This document shows positions 56,408 through 64,000 of a stretch of DNA of 64,000 nucleotides, piece after piece. The DNA lies in NCBI GenBank assembly GCA_019614645.1, contig JABWDB010000004.1:6138001-6202000 (forward strand). Direction: 5' to 3'. The translations under genes and the position numbers were made by a program. The DNA is from Stratiolaelaps scimitus (taxonomy: Eukaryota > Arthropoda > Arachnida > Mesostigmata > Laelapidae). Every line of letters begins with the position of its first letter. Positions within the stretch are counted from its first letter, which is position 1. The notes below the pieces were generated by a model, which searched no databases, had not been told where the DNA came from, and saw only the letters and a list, made by a program, of their open reading frames with translations.

Positions 56408-56440
<33 letters not shown>
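56408..56440. repeat. (TA)n microsatellite
   Basis: Long TA run within the repeat-rich right third. Confidence 0.9.
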
Positions 56441-56441
<1 letters not shown>

Positions 56442-57459
56442 CAATATGTCGTATATATCTATTATGGTCCCTATCAGAGGGAAAGATTTCCTCTACTGCC
56501 GCTAACAAGAGGCATGCTTCGAAGCGGAGTCGTGTCTCATAGCGTCATCAAATTTGCCACAAATGGAAAAGCGATAACCGATTTCTGTTGGTGCCTCGCT
56601 GATCGCTGCTCGTCGGCTTCGTCTGATAGCGGGGCAGACGAGAAGATAACTTTGCACAGAGTTTGTGCTATTATTACTATCATTATTAGATAATATGAGA
56701 TAACGCGGCGTCGTGGAGCACAATACGCCACTAACCTACACCGACCCGTGGCGGAGATCGTACACGAGAGACCTCGCTTCGATTCTCGTCTCAGTGACAT
56801 GTGTCGCGTCGTGATATAATTAAGTGCACACATACACATGGCTCGGCCTGCAGGCCTGGTAGGCACCTACACTTCGCACCTCCGCGTCCTGTCCGCCGCG
56901 CGAGTGAGGAATCTGTATCGAATTGCGACGGCCTATAGACGATGTCCAACTGTATTGGGACTGGATTGTTCGCTTAGTAGGGACTGCCCCCGCTGGAGGG
57001 AGGGTGGGTGACTGCTACCAGGTTCGGCCCTCGCCGAGAAGACCCCTTAAGAAGTCGTCGTCATCATCTGACCCATTGTTTTTCCCCCTCATCCACACAG
57101 TATCCACCCTGCTGTACGCTGTGGCGACAATTGAGATAATCATTGGTTAGACGCCCGACAATGTCACATCTGCCGGCTCTGCTGCTGCCGTCGTCACCAC
57201 CACCACCATCACAGCCGCGAATTACCATACTATCCGACACGACACAACACAGCAACCACCGACAGGATAGAACACTAACCAGCGGCCTATCAGCCTGTAT
57301 ATTGTCTATATCTGATGGCCACCTCGGTCGCACGCAGGCGTACATGCATATGAACACCGCCTAGTGTCCTGTAACTGACTATGACCCTTGCGCTGACAAC
57401 GCAGCCCTAACGGCAAACGGCATTACTCTTCTCAGTTACATGCACATCGTGTATTCGGT

Positions 57460-57510
57460 GTATATATATATATATATATATATATAGATATATATATATA
57501 TACATATATG
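57460..57510. repeat. (TA)n microsatellite
   Basis: TA run with one GA interruption. Confidence 0.9.
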
Positions 57511-58049
57511 CACGTTAAGCGAAGCAAGTATCACTAACGATAGCCACCGGCGCAACGGACACCGAGCGGGAATGATCGTGTGTCCGCAGGATGCCGTCGT
57601 ATGTGGCGTATAATAGTTGTCGCATTAACTGTCGCGACACGACACACAGCATCAACGATGCAGTTGTCTTTGTTGTTCCGGGGGGGGGGGGGGTCGGTCG
57701 TGGTCGCCGGGCGTCAAAAATCGGCGAGCAATGATGAGATGGACGGCGATACGTCCTCGGTGAAAAAATCGTCACGGCGACGTTTGTAGCAGGGTAGCGA
57801 TCCGTGTTACGTATAGTCATGGATGCTCGTTACGAATGAACCGGTCCGTTCGCACGGCGATTCTCTCTCTCTCTCTCGCTCTCTGACATAATAGGGGGGG
57901 GGGTACGTATGTGCTCGTAGAACAAGTATCTGCTACGGCAGCAAACGACCCGTTTCGCACCCTGTTACGTCACGTCAGCGATTACCGCTACGGCGGCTGA
58001 CCGCGGCAGTTAGCCGCTGGAGCTCAACTTACAGTAACTCTTCTTCGTG

Positions 58050-61000
58050 TGGCTGCTGCTGCTGCTGCTATAGGCGTTGTAGGTCTGGCCTTTAACTTTC
58101 GTCCGATTATGGATCTCGCTGTCGGCTGTCTCCTCTCACTTCACGGATGTGTCCTATGACAGTCGTGCGGAGAGTCGTATTCGTGCACATGCGATTGTGC
58201 CCACGATCCACCGTGCTTGCTCCTCGATGGGGCAACGTCATTATGATCAACGATGAGAGGATGCTCAAGACTGATGCGCCAACCAGCCGAAAAAGTGGTA
58301 GACGCAACAGCAGCAGCAGCAGCAGAAACAACAGAAGTGCGAGGATAGTCACACTTTCGGTTGGCGAACACGGAACGGGGTGTTAATGGACATCGACAAC
58401 AAGGACCCTCGAATCATTACCGTCGGCTGTGTACGCCTGTGCATATACGAAGCCACCGTGTCTAGCAACCATCGCCTCCGTCCGTCTCGGTCGTTGCCGT
58501 TGTGCGATAACAGCCCAAGTCGCTGATTATGGCAGAAGTCGCCAACGGGGAGGAATGAGAGATAGATAGAGAAAATACGAGCCGCCGGCAATAACAACAA
58601 CAACAACAGCATCAACAACAACAACAACGAGGAGGAGGTGTTAAGGACTCGCTGAAAATGGGGAGACCAAGGGAGGACGACCACGTGCGTTATCAGTGAT
58701 ATTTCGATGATGGTTGCATGTCTGTTATATAGGCATCGCATAAGTAAGTAGCCCGTTACGGAGAATTGTCGTTTGTCCGTAACTGTCTGTCGGTCTGTGT
58801 ACCTGTATAACACAAGCGTGTGTGTGTGTGTGTGCATAGAATGTGTGTTTGGGAGGGGGACCATCTGGCGCACAATGGCAAAGGCGACAGTGAGAAGTTG
58901 AGGTCATTCGCGCTAGGCGGAATGGAAATACGCGCGGTTGACGATCGGGACACACGCAGAGGTTGGCCACAATGTCTCGCTAGCATATGACTTCGGGGGG
59001 GTGGCAATAGAATCATACGTCCTCTTGCCACAATAAGGTTAGGGCGGGATTTACAACTTTTCGGCGAGGTTGTTGAATAGAGGCTGAGAAATCTGAGTAA
59101 ATCTGTTCGACGATAAGGACGCGACGAACATTGAAGATAATGGACACTAGAGCTCACTGAAATAATAATTTAACTCGCTTCGCCTGACAGTCAGGTTTAG
59201 AGGAACATGTGAAGATTAGATTAGTTTCTTCGAGTTGGCTTCGACGATCGGCTCCCGGGTTGACACGGTATTGACGGGCTACGCTCAAGGAATGAAGTCG
59301 ATCTCCAATTACGATAGGGTGTCGACCATGTGATTCAAGGTGGATGAATCTCGACGGTGGAATGGCCAGATTTTTGAGATGCTAATTAAATGATGCGCTG
59401 CTGTACCATCCTTCAGCTAATGAATTGGTATGAATTAGTTCTCTACAAACGTAACAATCTGTAGGTTATACGTTTACCTGCAGCGCCCAATAAAATAATG
59501 CATATTACCCTACAGTTTGTATTCGTCGATTGTATACGTCTGAGTGGAGATCATCATTTGGAACTATACCAATCGAGCCTCTGCTAGTACGCTCGACCAT
59601 TGAAGACAGCCTGAGCATCGAGATAAAAGGGCACCCGCTTCAGGTGCAACATTTGTCGAGTCGACGTTCGCTCCGCACAAGATGACACTTCGAGGTGGTC
59701 TCGCTAGAATGCCTCAGAGAACTCTGGCACCGGCCGCGCCATTGTGACGCCTCAGCGGAGTAAACGAGGGTCGTGGTTCGAAGGTAGGCGCACCTCTTGG
59801 ACCAGACCAAGTCATTTTGTCTAATGATCTCTCAAGCATGCGCTCACGTTTAGGTGACGCAGGTCTGAACTATGGCAAACTATGCAGGTGATGGTGCACG
59901 CAAGCAAGTTTGATCGTTTTCCCGGCGAAACCTCTTGCCAGCCGATTGCCAGGGTTATTGCAAGCACGGAGAACGAGTTTGACGATAAAGGCGTTTCCCA
60001 TAAGCTTGAGGGACCGCCCAATATCTGTTGTAGAGGCGCTTGTTTTAGCTTTCGAGTGAAAATCTACTGAAATGCGTCGACATCATGATGGCGGCACTGC
60101 TGATGGCTTTGCTGGCATATATATTGCATTCGGCGTGCTCCGTATTACTGTTCCTACAACTCAGTGAAGTACGTAAGGCAATATTGGCCTTCTTGACGAG
60201 TCCTGCTGCTGCTGCTGCCCGTTGTGTCACTTTGAGCAGCAGTTCGCTTTTATCTCCTATGAAGGTAATAGGAGTGTCCGATATTACAGTACTTGATTTC
60301 AACGTAGTGTATAACTACCGCATGCACAAAGCCGTATATACGGCATGGCCGATGCGCAAGCCTTCCCCTCAACCCTGATCAAGATCAGATTTCGGCCAGT
60401 TCGCTCAACCGGCCGAGGTCACTGTCCACGTCTCTTGGCCACGCACCTTCTTTATTGTTATTGTTGCTGTTGTTGTTGTTGTCTTACGACGTTGTCGCCG
60501 TATACCAATATCCAATCGTAGCAGTAGTAGCGACCGCCGAAGTAATCGGTGCAACCCATTGATCCCGTGAATTAAAACTAGGTGAGCGCGTCCAGGACGA
60601 TGACGCCAAGCGTGAACCGTTTTGATTAGTGGTCTCCCTCGCTCGAGCTGCCTCAACAAAGACAGATCGATTGATCATCGCTATATAAGCGCCTGATCCT
60701 GCCGTTAGTTTCCGTTTGGAGAATATACAAGGTGTACGTTGTAAGGTGGCACTACGCGCGACTTTACCATCACGTCATCAGACGCGTGAACCCACCAACG
60801 CTGCGAACGCAATCTCGCCAAAGAGACGTCCAACCACAGTTGTCAAACTCCACAGTGCTCCATATCGTTGCTGTTATTTGCTCTCTCTCTCTCGATCTTG
60901 CTTTCGCTTATTCTGGATCGGTTGCAATGGGTAAGTCAACTTCGAGGTCCGACGACTCCCGTCAACTTCAGTACCAACACGACGCTGCTGTTATTGCGAC

Positions 61001-62095
61001 TGCCACCACAGCTGTCATCATCATTCATCATTACCGCCGGCGTTGCCAGCCGCCGCCGCCGCCTGTCGTCGTCTGAGAGAACCACGTCGTAGTCTTTTGC
61101 GAGTTGGCGCCACAGTTCTCACCGCTGCACTATCAGCTCAGGCCAATTCGAATTGGCTGAGGTTCCATAGTTTTGCCATCAGATCGACGAGACTCTGCCG
61201 AGTTCCCATGCTACTATTGCTTCGGATATTCCCGCAGCAGCAGCAGCAGCAACAGAAATGCATGATCACCTCAATGTGGCGAAGGGCTGGCTGGTGGCTC
61301 GCCGTCCTACAACCTACAGCCGCAATTCTGCTACAGGGCTAATCGTAGCGCGGGCAGCTCGGTCGTTATTGAGAGAAGAAATAGAGGCGTTACCTCTATT
61401 CCTGCCATTGGATTATTTCTGTAATTCGCTGCTATATAGTCCTCGCTGTCGTCGCTGTAGTTGCTGCTGCTGCTGCTACTGGTGGTGTCTCAATCCTAAC
61501 AGAAAGTAGCTCAACTCGCAGCGAAACTCGCGTGCGCGGAACGGCGGCGGCGGCGGCGGCAGCAGCACCAGCAGCATCATCATCGTCACTACAACCGCCA
61601 GCACGAGTACCCCTTTCTGTGATGTTGTTTGTGCTCGATCGCCTCGTTCAAATTCAATCCACAACCGCAGCACAGGGAGGAACGACGGCGGCCGCTACCA
61701 CCACTGTAACAAAAAAAAATCTATCTCCAGTTCGGTTGCTGCCCCCTATTAGAGCGGGCTACAAATGTTAGCGTTGATGCCGCTGCCGCTGCCGATTTGG
61801 CCGTTGTTGTCGTTGGCGTCATCAGCATCAGCAGTGACAGCCGCAGCAGTAACAACGGTGATCTTTGGCGACCAACGACCCGGTGCGATTAGCCAGGCTA
61901 GGTCGCGTTGCCATTGCGCACCTCGTTCTTGAATCGCGGCAAATCACGGCCGTGAACGAGGAGGAACCGCCCCGTCTGCGCGAGAAAGTTTTCAATCAGC
62001 TGCCTACTACGGCCACCGCTTCCACCATCGCAATGACGGTGAAATGGTGATGTCGACAACAACAACTACAGCTGCTGCTGCTGCTGATCACAACC
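58050..62095. repeat. Cluster of triplet tracts (CTG, CAA, GTT, CAG, GCG)
   Basis: Short perfect triplet runs recur: CTG at 58050-58071, AAC/CAA at 58588-58628, GTT at 60455-60483, CAG at 61232-61252, GCG at 61540-61562, CTG at 62072-62090. Such a density is typical of long 5' UTRs or regulatory introns of arthropod developmental genes. No coding exon was tied to them. Confidence 0.7.
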
Positions 62096-63063
62096 GCCAC
62101 TGCTGTAGCGGCGAACAGGGGACGCGATTATTAGCGACCGTCTGAACTCTGAATTCACAGCAATTCAAATCAGAGCTCTGGCGGCCGTGTCAAACGCAGC
62201 AACAAGATCAACAATCATGCCGTCGACAATAGCAACTACAGCAACAGAATTACCGCCAAATGCGAGATAATACGAAGCTCTGTCGAGAACGGTGACCAAG
62301 TTGGCCTGCAATTCATTCGCTGCCATCAGCGAAGACAACACTTTGCAGTGGAGAGGTAAAGTTCACCGGGAGCGAGAGACAAACGAGAGAGAGAGAGAGG
62401 TTAGCGAGCAGCAGATCTAAAAAGGCACAAATCGGGTCGATCGTTGCCAAGACGATGTGATTCGCTCATAGCCAGCTTATTCTGCTGCAGGGATAGGGCG
62501 TCACCAAAAAGCCTTCTTTGTTTTGCGCTGCAATGAACGAAACGAAGGATAATTAAAATCATCGTACCTCGTCGGCTGTAGCCCTCGGCTGAATCGCAGC
62601 TATGAATCATTGGACAATATGTCTATGGCTGTGGTAATTGTGTGAATGTTTGTTGTTGCTGTTGCTGTTATCGTCGTCATCATCGTCAGAGGATTCCCTT
62701 ACCCTTGGGGATTCTGTGACCTCTATTCTTGGTGTTTCTCTATTTTCTTATGCACCCTTGGGGTTTTTGCAATGTGCGCTGAACTACCGTCAATAACAGA
62801 TGACTGTTGTGTAATCACCTGATCGTCGTTCTTAAATAATTATGAAGTAATTACTTAGTAGTTTTGCGGCACTCGCGCTGTGGCGAATAGGTCAAATCAT
62901 GACGATTCCAACCTGAAGATGATCATAAAGCTGTGTTCTATCCTTATGCCTAATCATATGCTGACACAGCCATGTCGCATGCCTCTATGACAGGCCGATC
63001 AGCACCCAGACAGAATTCTCACACCGTCCTATATAAGATCATGCATTATATATACTATAATGT

Positions 63064-63088
63064 TCATATATATATATATATATATATG
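63064..63088. repeat. (TA)n microsatellite
   Basis: TA run flanked by the short inverted words gttcata and atgaac, so the region can fold as a hairpin. Confidence 0.85.
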
Positions 63089-63491
63089 AACTTACAGAAT
63101 GGCTCCAAGGGCACGAGATATCACAATGTTTTCACTGTTGCTGTTCTGACATCCGTCGAATGTGACTTTAGCCTCTCCAGCAGACGAGCGTTTTAATTGT
63201 CAGTAATTTGAACACGACTGAATTATACGTTGTGATGCAAATTGCAAAATTTCAAAATCGATGTATGCCATCTGGAGCATGAGACGAAACAAGATAATCA
63301 CTCGGTGACTCGCTATTATAACTTAGGGGAACTAGATTTTGTACAGGTCTAATCTAGTCGCTATACACAAGAAATATGATCGATCAAATAAGCAAGCGCC
63401 TGCGTCAGACGCTGTTGGTTTTTAGCGAATACGGGCGATGTTTAGGTATCCGTATTTATGATCGTAATAGAAATAATCGATAATTTGCCAG

Positions 63492-63777
63492 ATGGTAGAG
63501 GAAACCCTGCGTCTTTCCGTCAAACGGAATCGACTCCGTCTGACATTAGCAGCACAAGTTGAAATATATGAAATGTACCCTGTCGACAACGTCATCAAGC
63601 ATTGCTTACATAGATCGGCCAGCGACCCATGCCTACTTCGACGCCATGCTGAGCGCTTGCCACTGAGGGTGTCTGCTATGACCTTCAAGACGCCGAAAAT
63701 TAAACATTATGCAGTCGACATTTTAGATATTGTCGACATTGCTGCGGTAGCTGTCGTCTGTACGCAATTTTCCCAAG
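63492..63777 (+). CDS. Candidate coding exon, 95 codons
   Basis: The frame opens with an ATG at 63492 and includes CLHRSASDPCLLRRHAERLP, a phospho-site-like basic/serine patch. It reaches CCCAAG|gtacgt at 63777/63778, a good donor, phase 1. The open frame continues only about 30 codons beyond the donor. No family was recognised. It could be a first coding exon of a gene extending past the right edge, or chance. Confidence 0.25.
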
Positions 63778-64000
63778 GTACGTCATCGTTTCGAACAAAA
63801 TTACACGGCTCCTTGAGGGATCGGTTGAAGGGGTCGGACGTGTGTCACTTCGAGCAACCAACGAATTGATCCTAGATGGAGCAATTCAACAACTCGGGTA
63901 CCGATTCGCCAAATATAATCGAAGCTCCGAACTAAGCTTTCGCACAGATGAAATTAACTTCCAAGCAAACGGTCCCCATTTGAGATTTAAAGCTTCTGTC

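Larger units (their letters stand above)
52223..63491. other. Repeat-rich non-coding stretch
   Basis: Higher GC than the left half in many parts, with dense triplet and CT/TA tracts. Open frames here mostly follow the repeats. It is best explained as intron, 5' UTR or regulatory sequence of a gene not resolved in the window. Confidence 0.45.

Noticed and set aside
60085..60378. 97-codon frame with a hydrophobic start resembling a signal peptide
   Set aside because: It crosses a GCT repeat, has no splice or family support and lies in repeat-rich non-coding sequence.
1..64000. CRISPR arrays, operons, bacterial promoters or ribosome binding sites
   Set aside because: None seen; introns, AATAAA signals and tRNA-derived SINEs show eukaryotic DNA.

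Overview
The window is eukaryotic nuclear DNA: GT-AG introns, AATAAA signals, secreted alpha/beta-hydrolase paralogues, an insect-type gustatory receptor, dispersed short retroposons with target-site duplications and many (TA)n, (CT)n and CAA/GTT tracts. The gene content suggests an arthropod, most likely a chelicerate of the parasitiform mite or tick type. The species cannot be fixed from sequence alone.

Region 1 (1-27 kb) is a head-to-tail carboxylesterase/cholinesterase-like (COesterase) array, all on the minus strand. Five two-exon genes (here A to E) share one phase-0 intron placed just before the HGG oxyanion motif. The introns are about 295, 279, 409, 605 and 605 bp. Gene A runs off the left edge. 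Two decayed first exons lie between C and D: psi-1 near 11.2 kb with a premature stop, and psi-2 near 18.0 kb with frameshifts. Gene D has lost the nucleophilic serine (GVNAG), and the third oxyanion glycine varies across the array (G, G, A, M, A). A truncated, intronless importin-alpha-like gene (15.8-16.8 kb) and pieces of a non-LTR retrotransposon are interspersed.

Region 2 (28-43 kb) holds a single-exon gustatory-receptor-like gene on the plus strand (30.0-31.2 kb) with the 5' end of a decayed tandem copy about 1.5 kb upstream. It also holds two intronless minus-strand paralogues (32.99-35.43 and 39.88-42.67 kb), each encoding two successive importin-alpha-like armadillo domains in one chain. 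The duplication includes their 5' flanks, and one copy has lost about 160 residues internally. I regard this double importin-alpha pair as the most unusual feature of the window.

Region 3 (43-64 kb) has no confident complete gene. It is rich in CAA/GTT, CAG, GCC, (CT)n and (TA)n repeats. Three weak candidate coding exons on the plus strand (45.8, 51.9 and 63.5 kb) have plausible splice signals, so the region may be 5' UTR or intron sequence of a large gene continuing to the right.

Short retroposons are spread through 23-45 kb. A 176-bp tRNA-derived SINE sits inside a perfect 19-bp duplication in the 3' flank of esterase E. Four copies of a second family share the 3' end GGTCAGCTCGAAAAA; each is truncated to a different length and flanked by 12-16 bp duplications. 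One has an inverted 5' half, and one starts with what looks like the 5' end of a tRNA-Glu. Two copies of a protein-coding mobile-element fragment lie at 23.7 and 44.5 kb.
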